A DNA stretch of 64,000 nucleotides, taken from Arenibacter amylolyticus. Lineage in GTDB: Bacteria; Bacteroidota; Bacteroidia; Flavobacteriales; Flavobacteriaceae. The notes beneath the pieces were generated by a model. That model made no database searches, had not been told where the DNA came from, and was given only the letters and a program-made list of their open reading frames with translations. This document shows, piece after piece, positions 45,789 to 54,871 of the stretch (positions are counted from its first letter, which is position 1; each line of letters starts with the position of its first letter). The stretch is from NCBI RefSeq assembly GCF_002150785.1, contig NZ_MTAZ01000014.1, positions 117,660-181,659 of the forward strand, written 5' to 3'. Position numbers and translations under genes: made by a program.

Positions 45789-46268
45789 TTATTCATCCAG
45801 GGAGTACCACTCTATTTCGTTGAGATTCTCCCTCCTACCCTTATTTATTATCGGGTAATTGGTAACCAAATAATCCACAATAATTTTTTCATTTTTCCCT
45901 AGGTCCCAGAGGTTCTGTGTTTCCTGCATCCATCTTATGGTCTGGATCCACCTTTCCTCGTTCATCCTATTTTCCATCACCAATTGGGCAGAGTGGCAGT
46001 TAGTACAATTATTAACCACGGCCATTAGTCCTTCGGCGTCCTTTAAACCGGTTCTTATATGAATACCATTTTCAATTTTATCCCAATCGTCCTCCTCATC
46101 AACACTAACCATTTTAGTAGTAGGCTTGTTGGATTCAAATGAAAAGGAGTTGGGAGATACCATATAAATAACCCCTAAAACCCCTATAAGAAATACCATG
46201 ATACAAGATACTATTAGCACCTTGTAAATAGCCATGACTTTTTCCCTAAATTCGTCTTGCTTCTTCAT
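45789..46268 (-). CDS. Membrane-anchored c-type cytochrome
   Basis: A 159-aa protein with an N-terminal TM helix (about 15-37) and one haem c motif CTNCH (about 88-92). An RWIQTIRWMQETQNLWDLG stretch follows, whose methionine could be the distal ligand. It sits immediately downstream of the sulfite-oxidase-family gene (stop and start codons directly adjacent), so it is the likely electron acceptor. This is the same logic as SorB or SoxD partners of sulfite dehydrogenases. Confidence 0.87.
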   Translation of the reverse strand: MKKQDEFREKVMAIYKVLIVSCIMVFLIGVLGVIYMVSPNSFSFESNKPTTKMVSVDEEDDWDKIENGIHIRTGLKDAEGLMAVVNNCTNCHSAQLVMENRMNEERWIQTIRWMQETQNLWDLGKNEKIIVDYLVTNYPIINKGRRENLNEIEWYSLDE

Positions 46269-47489
46269 TTATACAATTTTCACAGCAATTCTATGGCATG
46301 CATTGTTCAAATACCCCTTAGGGTTCCACCCTGGCACTAGCATAGGCTGGCTGTCCCCATTGGCATCAACGGCACGGGCCCATACTTCATAATAACCTTT
46401 TTTAGGGAAATCTATACTTGCATTAAAATGTTGCCAAGCCAATCTATTTACAGGTTTTTCCAGATTACATTCGGACCAGGTAACACCAAAATCAATGGAA
46501 TAGTAAACTTTAGTCACCTCTAGCTCACCTGCCCAAGCATGTCCCCTTATAGTAAGTTTCTTTCCCTCTGCCAATTGCGCCCCAGTTTTAGGATAGGTAA
46601 TTAAGGATTTAACGGGCATGGATTCTATAATACACATATCCTCATCCTTAACCTTTTCTCCCGGTGCTACAGGATTACAGGGTACTCTATAAGCCGTCCC
46701 CATCATTTTTTCCCCATCGTGCACCTTGTTTCTTACACTTATCCTATTCACCCATTTTCCGGAGGCAGATGCGGGCCATCCACCACAAACCAATCGCAAT
46801 GGGAACCCATGTACCAAGGGAATATCTTTTCCGTTCATTTGGAAGGCCAACAAGGTTTCGTCTTGATAGGCCTTGGCCATCGGCACCCCTCTGGAAATGG
46901 AGGCCTTAGTAGGATCGCCACTTAGGTGCTGATCTATTCCATGGTATCCTATATACACCGCATCGCTTTTTATCCCTACTGCGTCCAAGACATCCCCTAA
47001 CCTAACACCAGTCCAATTGGCACAAAACACCGCACCAATATCCCACTGATTTCCTTTCGCAGGCGGATCAAATTCCCGTCTCCCATTACCACCACACTCT
47101 AAGGTGAGCTGATAGGTATATTGTTTAAATTTGGTTTTCAACTCTTCCAAGGTAAAGGTTTTCTCTTCCTTAACCGACTCGCCATCAAAAGTAAGGGTCC
47201 ATTCTTTCTCGTTAATGTTTTCGGGAACCTTACCGTTGTTACGTACAAATATATAAGGATTGGGAGTAACCCTGTCATCCAACTGGTGTGCAAGCGCCTC
47301 CATGTTCCATGGATTGCTGTTTAACACCTTCATCTCCTTGTCCTTACCAAATAATTTAAATGGATCCGGATCCTGTAAACCCAACAAATCATAATTTTCT
47401 GGCATATTAGCACCGAAAACAATTTCGGCGCCCAATAATCCAGCCAAAGACCCTAAGGCCGTTCTTTTAACAAAATGTCTTCTCTTCAT
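46269..47489 (-). CDS. Tat-exported sulfite oxidase-family molybdoenzyme (SoxC/SorA-like)
   Basis: A 406-aa periplasmic molybdenum enzyme. The twin-arginine signal MKRRHFVKRTALGSLAGLLGA leads into the Moco domain, with the Mo-ligating Cys132 in LTLECGGNGRREF and the block HGFPLRLVCGGWPASASGKWVNRI. The C-terminal dimerisation domain (about 290-406) has GHAWAGELEVTKVYYSIDFGVTW. The likely reaction is sulfite to sulfate with electrons passed to the cytochrome c encoded next. No soxXYZAB genes are present, so a stand-alone sulfite dehydrogenase is favoured. Substrate not proven by sequence. Confidence 0.87.
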   Translation of the reverse strand: MKRRHFVKRTALGSLAGLLGAEIVFGANMPENYDLLGLQDPDPFKLFGKDKEMKVLNSNPWNMEALAHQLDDRVTPNPYIFVRNNGKVPENINEKEWTLTFDGESVKEEKTFTLEELKTKFKQYTYQLTLECGGNGRREFDPPAKGNQWDIGAVFCANWTGVRLGDVLDAVGIKSDAVYIGYHGIDQHLSGDPTKASISRGVPMAKAYQDETLLAFQMNGKDIPLVHGFPLRLVCGGWPASASGKWVNRISVRNKVHDGEKMMGTAYRVPCNPVAPGEKVKDEDMCIIESMPVKSLITYPKTGAQLAEGKKLTIRGHAWAGELEVTKVYYSIDFGVTWSECNLEKPVNRLAWQHFNASIDFPKKGYYEVWARAVDANGDSQPMLVPGWNPKGYLNNACHRIAVKIV

Positions 47490-47725
47490 AAGATACTACT
47501 AATATAAAATTGTAAAGGCAAGATAGTGCAATAAGAAATTCTTTAGAAATATCACCAGACCATATTCGTTTACTACAAAGGTGTTGGTTTACCGCACTAC
47601 CCATCCACTGCAATCGGTAAATGTATATAATAATATAGAGTTTAGGCAACCCTATAACTAAACTTTAGGATAGGTGTTTCTGACTACCCTAACTAGTAGA
47701 ATCACTTCCTCTTTATGATAAAGCG

Positions 47726-48031
47726 CTATTTATTTGATTGAATGAAGTTGTCTACCTTAGAAGCATTAAATAGGTAGGTATAACACCACATTAGGGTGAA
47801 AGAAGGAATAATATCTAAACCGGGGGTTATTTCTTCCAAAAATGCGACTAATCCGGCTGCCTTGCCCATGCTTCCCTTATACATTCTAGTCATCAACCAA
47901 CCCGCAATTGGGGCCCAAATTATATCGGAAAACTCTCCTATTCCGGGGATTACATAGGAAATCATCCCTATAGCATCAAAAAGCAACCCTAAATAAAGGT
48001 TTTTAAATTTTTGGTTCTTGGAAATCGACAT
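47726..48031 (-). CDS. Small conserved membrane protein, unknown function
   Basis: A 101-aa protein with two hydrophobic stretches, about 11-48 (LYLGLLFDAIGMISYVIPGIGEFSDIIWAPIAGWLM) and 60-88 (ending LIPSFTLMWCYTYLF-like). Gly and Pro are placed in IPGIGE and EITPGLDIIP. I do not recognise the family. Its two nearly symmetric PGIGEFSDI and PGLDIIPS segments suggest an internal repeat. It is 65 bp from folE on the same strand. Confidence 0.6.
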   Translation of the reverse strand: MSISKNQKFKNLYLGLLFDAIGMISYVIPGIGEFSDIIWAPIAGWLMTRMYKGSMGKAAGLVAFLEEITPGLDIIPSFTLMWCYTYLFNASKVDNFIQSNK

Positions 48032-48096
48032 GATTAATAAATAAGATTGGTGTAATAAATTGTGTGCCTACCATAAAGGCATTCTATTCAATGAGA

Positions 48097-48696
48097 TTAG
48101 GATAGGTCTGAACTGATCAGTTTTAAAAATTCGCTTCTAGTCTCTATTTTCTCAAATTGCCCCCTAAATCCGGAAGTAGTAGTTACCGAGTTTTGTTTCT
48201 GTATGCCCCGCATCATCATACACATATGCGATGCTTCTATAACCACCGCTACCCCTTTGGGTTTAAGAGTGTCATTTAAACATTCAAGAATATCGTGAGT
48301 TAGTCGCTCCTGTACTTGTAAGCGCCTAGCAAAAATATCTACCACTCTGGGAATTTTACTTAGCCCTACTATCTGTCCGTCTGGGATATAAGCAATATGG
48401 GCTTTTCCAAAAAAAGGCAGCATATGGTGCTCGCACAATGAATAGAGTTCTATATCCTTTATAATAACCATATCGTCATAAGACTCCTTAAAAATGGCCC
48501 CTTCCAATATTTCTACGGCATCCTGCTTATACCCTTGGGTTAAAAACAACATTGCTTTTGCTGCCCTTTCTGGTGTTTTTAATAAACCTTCCCTTTCTAC
48601 ATCTTCTCCTATTTCCGTTATTATAGACCTATAACGCATTTTTACCTCATCGGTAATCTCCAGGTTATATTCCTCTAAATTTTTATATGGTCCCAT
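48097..48696 (-). CDS. folE: FolE, GTP cyclohydrolase I
   Basis: A 199-aa enzyme making dihydroneopterin triphosphate, the first step of folate and pterin synthesis. Zinc ligands are Cys88 and His91 in [13 protein letters not shown] and Cys159 in [31 protein letters not shown] is the core block and [12 protein letters not shown] the GTP-site end. Length is normal. It is divergent from the lolD-like gene across a 338-bp region with an imperfect inverted repeat. Confidence 0.97.
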   Translation of the reverse strand: MGPYKNLEEYNLEITDEVKMRYRSIITEIGEDVEREGLLKTPERAAKAMLFLTQGYKQDAVEILEGAIFKESYDDMVIIKDIELYSLCEHHMLPFFGKAHIAYIPDGQIVGLSKIPRVVDIFARRLQVQERLTHDILECLNDTLKPKGVAVVIEASHMCMMMRGIQKQNSVTTTSGFRGQFEKIETRSEFLKLISSDLS

Positions 48697-49034
48697 ACCC
48701 GTACTATTCTATTTTAAGTTCATTGTAAAGTCAATCCCCTATCTAGGAAACCCACTTAAGGTATTGATTATTTCATTTTTCCATGGTTAAGTTAAAGTAA
48801 AATTGTCATATAATAATCAAATACCTTGGAAACCGATTTAGAATTATTAGATCTACCTAGCCTCCCAACCTTGAAAAATGATCAAATGGAAATGAAAGTC
48901 CATTTTATTATATTTTTAATACACCCTCCTTTATTTTCCCTTAATTTTGATTTTTCAAAGCTTCAGTCCCCTAGACCCAACTAGGTTTTGCAGTTGCAAG
49001 GGGAATGTTTAGTTTAGAACCATATTTATATAGG
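48697..49034. other. 338-bp divergent region between folE and the lolD-like gene
   Basis: No ORF. A near-perfect inverted repeat links AAGGTATTGATTATT (48758-48772) to AATAATCAAATACCTT (48812-48827, one extra A) across 39 nt. A TAATTTTG box at 48942-48949 is a possible -7 element for the lolD-like gene. No clear folE promoter box was found. Confidence 0.45.
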
Positions 49035-49697
49035 ATGATCAGAGCTACGAACATAAATAAATTCTACGGAAACCTTCAGGTACTAAAAGAGGTAGAACTC
49101 CACATAGAAAAGGGGGAAGTAATTTCTATTGTTGGCCCTTCTGGGGCTGGTAAGACCACCTTATTACAAATTTTGGGCACTTTGGATGTACAAAGTAATA
49201 AAAATGAAAGTGATCTTCTGATCAATGGTCAGGCAGTAAATAAACTATCAGAGAAGGCTTTGGCCAAATTTCGAAACAACCATATCGGATTTATTTTTCA
49301 ATTTCATCAACTCTTGCCAGAGTTTACAGCCCTGGAGAATGTATGTATACCTGCTTTTATCAAAGGCACCAAAAAACAGGAGGCCGAAGAAAAAGCAACC
49401 GAACTTCTAAAGTTCCTTGGGTTATCCCATAGATTGCACCACAAGCCCAATGAACTCTCAGGTGGGGAACAACAACGGGTTGCGGTAGCTAGGGCACTGG
49501 TAAATGATCCCGCAGTTATTTTTGCCGACGAACCAAGTGGAAACCTAGATTCTGAAAGCGCGGATAACCTCCACAAATTGTTTTTCGACCTAAGGGATAA
49601 GTTTGGGCAGACCTTTGTAATAGTAACCCACAATGAGGAACTCGCCAATATGGCCGATAGAAAGTTGACCATGGTAGATGGATCCATAACCAAATAG
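49035..49697 (+). CDS. lolD: LolD/MacB-type ABC transporter ATP-binding protein
   Basis: A 220-aa ATPase: Walker [10 protein letters not shown] (about 34-42), Q-loop [12 protein letters not shown], signature [15 protein letters not shown], Walker [13 protein letters not shown] and H-loop VTHNEE. The [15 protein letters not shown] block is typical of LolD/MacB/FtsE relatives. No permease is next to it, so the membrane partner is elsewhere; lipoprotein release is the most likely job. I start at ATG 49035 ([12 protein letters not shown]) and not at the ATG ten codons upstream. CPBP follows 2 bp later. Confidence 0.88.
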   Translation: MIRATNINKFYGNLQVLKEVELHIEKGEVISIVGPSGAGKTTLLQILGTLDVQSNKNESDLLINGQAVNKLSEKALAKFRNNHIGFIFQFHQLLPEFTALENVCIPAFIKGTKKQEAEEKATELLKFLGLSHRLHHKPNELSGGEQQRVAVARALVNDPAVIFADEPSGNLDSESADNLHKLFFDLRDKFGQTFVIVTHNEELANMADRKLTMVDGSITK

Positions 49698-49699
49698 CC

Positions 49700-50257
49700 A
49701 TGCTTAAAAGAGTATGGCGTTTTATTAAATCCCCAGATGGCATTCAATGGCGCCACGCCTCCTTGGATCTAAAGCTTAAAGTACTACTCCACCTATTGGT
49801 TCTTGGGTTAGTGCTGGGGATGTCTATGAGCTTGATTATTGGTTGGCTTACGGAAATACTGAAGCTAGACTTGGGTCCACATGCCAGTCAACACTTCTTT
49901 GAGAAATCCTCTGCCCTTACCCTATTATTTTTCGCCGTTATTATGGCACCGGTACTAGAAGAACTCGTATTTCGAGGTCCATTAAGCTGGTTTAGGGAAA
50001 AAACTTATTTTAAATATACCTATTACGCATCCATTATATTATTTGGATATGTACACCTGTTGAATTTCGATCTTTTTAAGGAAATTCTAATCCTATCCCC
50101 AATTTTAATAGGCCCACAACTGATATTAGGTTCTTTTTTGGGGTATGTTCGTGTTAAAATGGGCTTGGGTTGGGCCATTATTTTACATGCCTCCCACAAT
50201 GCGGTACTCCTTGTGCCTATATTGATGATGAAACTAGCAAAGCTCCCCTTAGTATGA
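49700..50257 (+). CDS. CPBP-family intramembrane metalloprotease
   Basis: A 185-aa membrane protein with the Abi/CPBP motifs: EELVFRGPLSW (Glu87, Glu88, Arg92), a second motif with His119 in GYVHLLNF, and HASHNAVL near 163-170. TM segments precede and follow. Members of this family act on membrane-tethered substrates, in prenyl-protein-type processing or small-peptide self-immunity; none is identifiable here. It overlaps the next gene by ATGA. Confidence 0.88.
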   Translation: MLKRVWRFIKSPDGIQWRHASLDLKLKVLLHLLVLGLVLGMSMSLIIGWLTEILKLDLGPHASQHFFEKSSALTLLFFAVIMAPVLEELVFRGPLSWFREKTYFKYTYYASIILFGYVHLLNFDLFKEILILSPILIGPQLILGSFLGYVRVKMGLGWAIILHASHNAVLLVPILMMKLAKLPLV

Positions 50258-51018
50258 CAAAGAAAGAATTAAAGGAATTTTTAGATGCTAAATCCCAACA
50301 ATATAACAATCCGGAATTTCTAGACACCGATCCCTTACAAATCCCCCACAGATTTACTAAAAAGGAAGATATAGAAATCAGCGGATTCTTAACGGCAACC
50401 ATCACTTGGGGCAATAGAAAGAGCATTATAAAGAATGCAGAAAAAATGATGGAGCTATTGGATTTCTCTCCCTACGATTTTGTTATGAGTCACCAGGAAG
50501 CAGATTTAGATAGGTTTCACAATTTTGTGCATAGAACTTTTAACGGAGAAGATCTAAGCTATTTTATCCGTAGTTTAAACAATATTTATAAAAATCATGG
50601 AGGGATGGAGCATCTTCTTCACCAACACAGTGATTCCCACTCCCTTCAAACCTCTATTTCCAATTTTAAAGCCACCTTTTTTGAACTACCCCACCAGCCA
50701 AGGTCTACTAAACACGTTGCAGACCCATTAAGGGGATCCGCGGCTAAAAGAATCAATATGTTCCTGAGGTGGATGGTACGAAATAACGACACTGGGGTAG
50801 ATTTTGGGATATGGAAAACTATAAAGCCCTCCCAATTATCCTGTCCTTTGGACGTCCATTCGGGTAATGTAGCCAGAAAACTGGGGTTAATTCAAAGGAA
50901 ACAAAACGATGCAAAAGCCTTATTGGAATTGGATACGCAACTGCGTAAACTAGACCCCACAGACCCAGTAAAATACGATTTCGCCTTATTTGGACTAGGG
51001 GTGTTTGAGAAGTTCTAA
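50254..51018 (+). CDS. TIGR02757/DUF2400 family protein
   Basis: A 254-aa cytoplasmic protein matching the conserved TIGR02757 family of Bacteroidota and some others. Blocks: EFLDTDPLQIPHRFTKKEDIEISGFL, ATITWGNRKSIIKNA, SPYDFVMSHQ, GSAAKRINMFLRWMVRNND and LSCPLDVHSGNVARKLGLI. A helix-hairpin-helix-like DNA glycosylase relationship has been suggested for similar sequences, but I cannot confirm it. The ATG at 50254 overlaps the CPBP stop. Function unknown. Confidence 0.83.
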   Translation: MTKKELKEFLDAKSQQYNNPEFLDTDPLQIPHRFTKKEDIEISGFLTATITWGNRKSIIKNAEKMMELLDFSPYDFVMSHQEADLDRFHNFVHRTFNGEDLSYFIRSLNNIYKNHGGMEHLLHQHSDSHSLQTSISNFKATFFELPHQPRSTKHVADPLRGSAAKRINMFLRWMVRNNDTGVDFGIWKTIKPSQLSCPLDVHSGNVARKLGLIQRKQNDAKALLELDTQLRKLDPTDPVKYDFALFGLGVFEKF

Positions 51019-51221
51019 ACTATTTTTATAGCTGAGAATACTATTTGCCCATCCAATAATGCCCACTTATTTGTTTTATTTGCGAATAAAACCCAGGCAC
51101 CGTGAAAGGCCATCATCCCAGCCTGCCTATAAACCTACGAGGTGTGGGATCTCTTAAAGCACTTGCATTGGCTTATAATTATTGCCTATTTTTAAGCCCT
51201 ATAAATTGATATTATTTAACT

Positions 51222-51719
51222 ATGAACAAACCGCCTAAAAAGCAATGGTCTCCTAAGAAGGACTTAAAATTACTCTCCGTTATTCACGGGCTTTTTTTAT
51301 TGGGGATCCTAATATTGGGATCATTTATCTATATGCAAGGAACAACAATTGTCTCCGGTGTATCTGCTAAAGATGGTATATTTATCTACCTAGTACCCCT
51401 GACAGCCATGTTCGCTTATTTTGGTGGAGAGTTTGTATTCAATAAAATGCTTTCCCCCATTAAGCGAGAAGCTTCCTTAAATCAAAAATTTAAAGTATAT
51501 TTAAAAGCCAGTGTGTTGCGTATGGGGTTGTTGGAAGGTGCTTCCCTTGTTGGAATTTTTGCATACAGTAAACACAACAACATCTTTTACCTAGTAATTA
51601 CAGCCGCATTAGCTTTATACTTGCTTAAAATTAGACCAAATAAAAAAAAGGTCGTACAAGATTTATCCTTAAACAGTGAGGAGGAAAGGCAATTTATTGC
51701 GAATGATAAAAAGGCATAA
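51222..51719 (+). CDS. Conserved small membrane protein, unknown function
   Basis: A 165-aa protein with four likely transmembrane helices (about 21-42, 52-75, 95-113 and 118-140) and charged ends. The N-terminus is basic (PPKKQWSPKKDLK) and the C-terminus acidic. No motif is recognised. It stands alone between a TIGR02757 gene and an SGNH hydrolase, with 100-200 bp on each side. Confidence 0.6.
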   Translation: MNKPPKKQWSPKKDLKLLSVIHGLFLLGILILGSFIYMQGTTIVSGVSAKDGIFIYLVPLTAMFAYFGGEFVFNKMLSPIKREASLNQKFKVYLKASVLRMGLLEGASLVGIFAYSKHNNIFYLVITAALALYLLKIRPNKKKVVQDLSLNSEEERQFIANDKKA

Positions 51720-51818
51720 TTAGCGATAGGGATAGTCCTATTAGTCTAATTCTTTTTTAGGATACTAAAAGCACCTAAAACCGAGATATAGCACCACCAT
51801 AACCAACACCATAGAAAT

Positions 51819-52511
51819 ATGAGGAATTTATCTACCGCCACAATTTATTTTACATTAGCAATGCTTTTCACCCTGCCTACCCTGGCTCAAGATTGGGCTG
51901 GACTTCAACACTTTGCGGAACAAAACAAAAACCTTTCCCCACCTACTGCAAATGAGAATAGGGTGGTTTTTATGGGTAATTCCATTACCATTGGATGGCT
52001 AAATTCTCGCCCCGAATTCTTTGAAGGAAAACCCTATATCAATAGAGGTATTAGCGGACAGACCACGCCTCAGATGCTCATTAGATTTAGACAGGACGTG
52101 CTAGACCTAGGTCCTAAGGCTGTGGTGATATTAGCGGGCACCAATGATATTGCTGGTAATACAGGCCCTGCTAGTTTGGAAATGATAGTGGATAATATTA
52201 AATCCATGGCTCAATTAGCCAATGCAAACGGTATAAAGGTTATTATTTCATCGGTACTACCGGCCTACGATTATCCTTGGCGTCCAGGATTAAAGCCAAA
52301 TGAAAAAATACCTGCATTAAACAAGCTATTAAAAGAATACGCAGAAAATAATGGGTTTTATTATTTGGATTATTTCTCGGCAATGGCCGATGAAAGAAAC
52401 GGATTGCCAAAAAAATATGCCCATGATGAAGTCCACCCTACCGCCCAAGGCTATGCAGTGATGGAACCTTTGGTTGAAGAAGCAATTTCCAAAGTGTTAA
52501 ATATGAGATGA
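51819..52511 (+). CDS. Secreted SGNH/GDSL-family hydrolase
   Basis: A 230-aa esterase-fold protein with a signal peptide (about 1-23, cleavage after TLAQ). Block I is VFMGNSITIGW (nucleophile Ser55, GNS in place of GDS), block II NRGISGQTT, block III LAGTNDIAGN (Asn109), and block V DEVHPTAQGY with Asp203 and His206. Such enzymes deacetylate or deacylate carbohydrates, lipids or peptidoglycan. It precedes a GH20-like gene, so a glycan ester substrate is likely. Confidence 0.88.
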   Translation: MRNLSTATIYFTLAMLFTLPTLAQDWAGLQHFAEQNKNLSPPTANENRVVFMGNSITIGWLNSRPEFFEGKPYINRGISGQTTPQMLIRFRQDVLDLGPKAVVILAGTNDIAGNTGPASLEMIVDNIKSMAQLANANGIKVIISSVLPAYDYPWRPGLKPNEKIPALNKLLKEYAENNGFYYLDYFSAMADERNGLPKKYAHDEVHPTAQGYAVMEPLVEEAISKVLNMR

Positions 52512-52609
52512 TTATTTTTAAAGTTGCCGTTAATTATTCTTATCTTCCTGTAATTATATCTACTTGAAAAATTATGATAGGAACTCTAAAAATATACACG
52601 GTAAATACT

Positions 52610-53704
52610 ATGAAAAACGTCTTGCTAACCATTCTATTACTAGGAACCCACCTGGCTTCGTCCCAAGATATTTTTTCAGTAAAAGGATTGTGTATAGCCG
52701 CTCCTACTTCCGATGGTGTTGAAGAATTTGTAAGATTTATTGATAAGGAATTGGGGCCCAACGGCATTAACACCATGGTATTGAGGGTAGATTACAACTA
52801 TGCTTATGAGTCTAGACCAGAATTAAGAGGTAATGCCCCACTATCTAAAAGTCAGGTTAAAAAAATAGTTACCGTGGCCAAAAAGCATGGCATACAACTA
52901 ATCCCACAAATAAATCTTTTGGGACACCAAAGTTGGGCAGAAAAAATTTCCAAACTTTTAGAAGTTTACCCTCAGCTAGACGAGACGCCTCATATAGACC
53001 TTCCTGAAAAATATGAATGGCCCAATGACGATGGACTTTATTGTAAGAGTTATTGTCCCTTACATCCAGAAGTACATGATATTGTCTTTGATCTTGTAGA
53101 TGAAATTGTAGCCGTTTTTGAAGCCGAAGCTTTTCATGCAGGGATGGACGAAGTATTCTATATAGCCGATGAGCATTGCCCCAGATGTAAAGGGAAAGAT
53201 CCAGCTACACTATTTGCAAAAGAAGTAAACACTATAAACTCACATCTTAAAGACAAGGGAGTTCAGCTGTGGATATGGGGAGATAGACTCATTGATGGAG
53301 CCACCTCGGGAATTGGTATGTGGGAAGCCAGTATGAACAATACTGCTAGAGCGATAGACATGATAGATACCTCAGTGGTTATCTGCGATTGGCACTACGA
53401 GCAAGCACTGCCAACCCCTGCCCTATTTGCCCTTAAGGGTTTTAATGTTATAAGCTGCCCATGGCGAAAACCAGTTGTGGCCAATGCGCAAGTAGCCATG
53501 ATGCATCAATTTAAACAAAATTCCACCCCACAATTGCAAAATCGATATTTGGGCGTAATGCAAACCGTCTGGTCATCTGCTAGCGATTTTATTAAAAACT
53601 ACCATCAATCCCAGGACCTTAATCCAAACACCCAAGAGGCCTCCTTTAAAGCCATGTTGGCTGCCATCAATGAATTGGAATCAGAATTTAAAACCACTGA
53701 GTGA
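52610..53704 (+). CDS. Secreted glycoside hydrolase family 20-like protein
   Basis: A 364-aa protein with a signal peptide (MKNVLLTILLLGTHLASSQ) and a GH20-like (beta-hexosaminidase) TIM barrel without the usual N-terminal domain. QLIPQINLLGHQSW matches the barrel strand. The catalytic pair is Asp180-Glu181 in FHAGMDEVFYIAD, followed by ADEHCPRCKG with a CxxC. It would cleave N-acetylhexosamine-type residues; the short length and CxxC are unusual, so activity is tentative. ATG at 52610 is preferred to the ATG at 52574 because it gives a clean signal peptide. Confidence 0.75.
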   Translation: MKNVLLTILLLGTHLASSQDIFSVKGLCIAAPTSDGVEEFVRFIDKELGPNGINTMVLRVDYNYAYESRPELRGNAPLSKSQVKKIVTVAKKHGIQLIPQINLLGHQSWAEKISKLLEVYPQLDETPHIDLPEKYEWPNDDGLYCKSYCPLHPEVHDIVFDLVDEIVAVFEAEAFHAGMDEVFYIADEHCPRCKGKDPATLFAKEVNTINSHLKDKGVQLWIWGDRLIDGATSGIGMWEASMNNTARAIDMIDTSVVICDWHYEQALPTPALFALKGFNVISCPWRKPVVANAQVAMMHQFKQNSTPQLQNRYLGVMQTVWSSASDFIKNYHQSQDLNPNTQEASFKAMLAAINELESEFKTTE

Positions 53705-53729
53705 ACCACACACTACTGAAGCCAATGAA

Positions 53730-54737
53730 ATGCAGGTGAATAAAGTAAGCATACTAATACCCGTTAAAAACACGGAAGCCTATTTAGCGCAATGTATTCA
53801 ATCCATACTGGATCAGACCTTCCCGTATTGGGAAGTGCTGGCGGTAGACGACCATTCAACCGATTCTTGCTTACATATTTTGACAAGCTATGCCCAAGGG
53901 GACGCGCGAATTAAAGTGTATAAAAACCAAGGGAATGGGATTATAGATGCCCTAAGAACAGCTTTTTCCATGGCAACAGGAACATTGATCACCAGAATGG
54001 ATTCCGATGATAGGATGGCCTCCCATAAGTTGGAGGTAATGGTCCAAAACCTGGAAAACACTGGGCCAGGACACCTAGCCTTAGGAAAGGTAAAATACTT
54101 CTCGGCTAAAAAACTTGGAAAAGGATACAAAAGTTATGAGAAATGGTTAAACAGCCTAACGGAACAGGCAGACAATTATACCGAGATTTATAAAGAATGT
54201 GTAATACCATCCCCCTGCTGGATGGTATATAAAACAGACCTAGATCTTGTTGGGGCCTTTACACCCAATCGTTACCCCGAAGATTATGACCTAGCCTTCC
54301 GCTTTTATCAGCACGGTATAAAATGTATTGCCTCTTCCGAGATTTTACATCATTGGCGAGATTATGAGCAACGTACCTCTAGGACCCATGAACATTATGC
54401 AGAAAACAGCTTCCTTCACCTAAAACTCCACTACTTCCTTAAACTGGATCACCATAAAGAAAGACCACTCTTGCTTTGGGGAGCAGGAAAAAAAGGTAAG
54501 AGAATTGCCAAAAGATTGATTAGCCGCCACATAAGCTTTGGTTGGTTATGTAATAATTCAAATAAAATTGGAAAAGTCATTTATGGAAAAACGATGCAGC
54601 ACTACAAGTGTTTGGAGAATTATAAAGACGCACAAATCATAGTAACTATCGCCAATAAGGAAGCACAAGAATTTATTAGGGATTACTTAAGTGATTTGGG
54701 TAAAATACCTTCCAAAGATTATTATTTCTTTTGCTAA
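53730..54737 (+). CDS. Family 2 glycosyltransferase
   Basis: A 335-aa cytoplasmic GT-A transferase. The nucleotide-sugar site is VSILIPVKNTEAYLAQCIQSIL then VDDHSTDSC and TRMDSDDRMA (DxD motif), followed by an acceptor block with YPEDYDLAFRFYQHG. A C-terminal extension (about 245-335) starts LLWGAGKKGKRIAKRLIS, like a Rossmann-type small-domain used in some sugar-nucleotide modification proteins. ATG at 53730 lies 25 bp after the GH20-like stop. Substrate unknown. Confidence 0.83.
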   Translation: MQVNKVSILIPVKNTEAYLAQCIQSILDQTFPYWEVLAVDDHSTDSCLHILTSYAQGDARIKVYKNQGNGIIDALRTAFSMATGTLITRMDSDDRMASHKLEVMVQNLENTGPGHLALGKVKYFSAKKLGKGYKSYEKWLNSLTEQADNYTEIYKECVIPSPCWMVYKTDLDLVGAFTPNRYPEDYDLAFRFYQHGIKCIASSEILHHWRDYEQRTSRTHEHYAENSFLHLKLHYFLKLDHHKERPLLLWGAGKKGKRIAKRLISRHISFGWLCNNSNKIGKVIYGKTMQHYKCLENYKDAQIIVTIANKEAQEFIRDYLSDLGKIPSKDYYFFC

Positions 54738-54871
54738 AATCCATCAGAATAAAACATCCTTGCACAATGTTAAATACAAAGTATCATTTGGAACCCCATC
54801 ACCTTTAAATCAAAGAAAAATTTGGAGCGACCTTTAATAACTTTCTTATATTTGAAAAATTAAATTTGGGA

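Noticed and set aside
46269..47489. A full Sox sulfur-oxidation system
   Set aside because: Only a SoxC/SorA-like enzyme and a cytochrome are present; soxXYZAB are absent from the window.
49700..50257. CPBP protease as a bacteriocin immunity or phage defence gene
   Set aside because: No bacteriocin-like peptide, toxin or defence gene nearby; neighbours are housekeeping genes and the motifs are ordinary.
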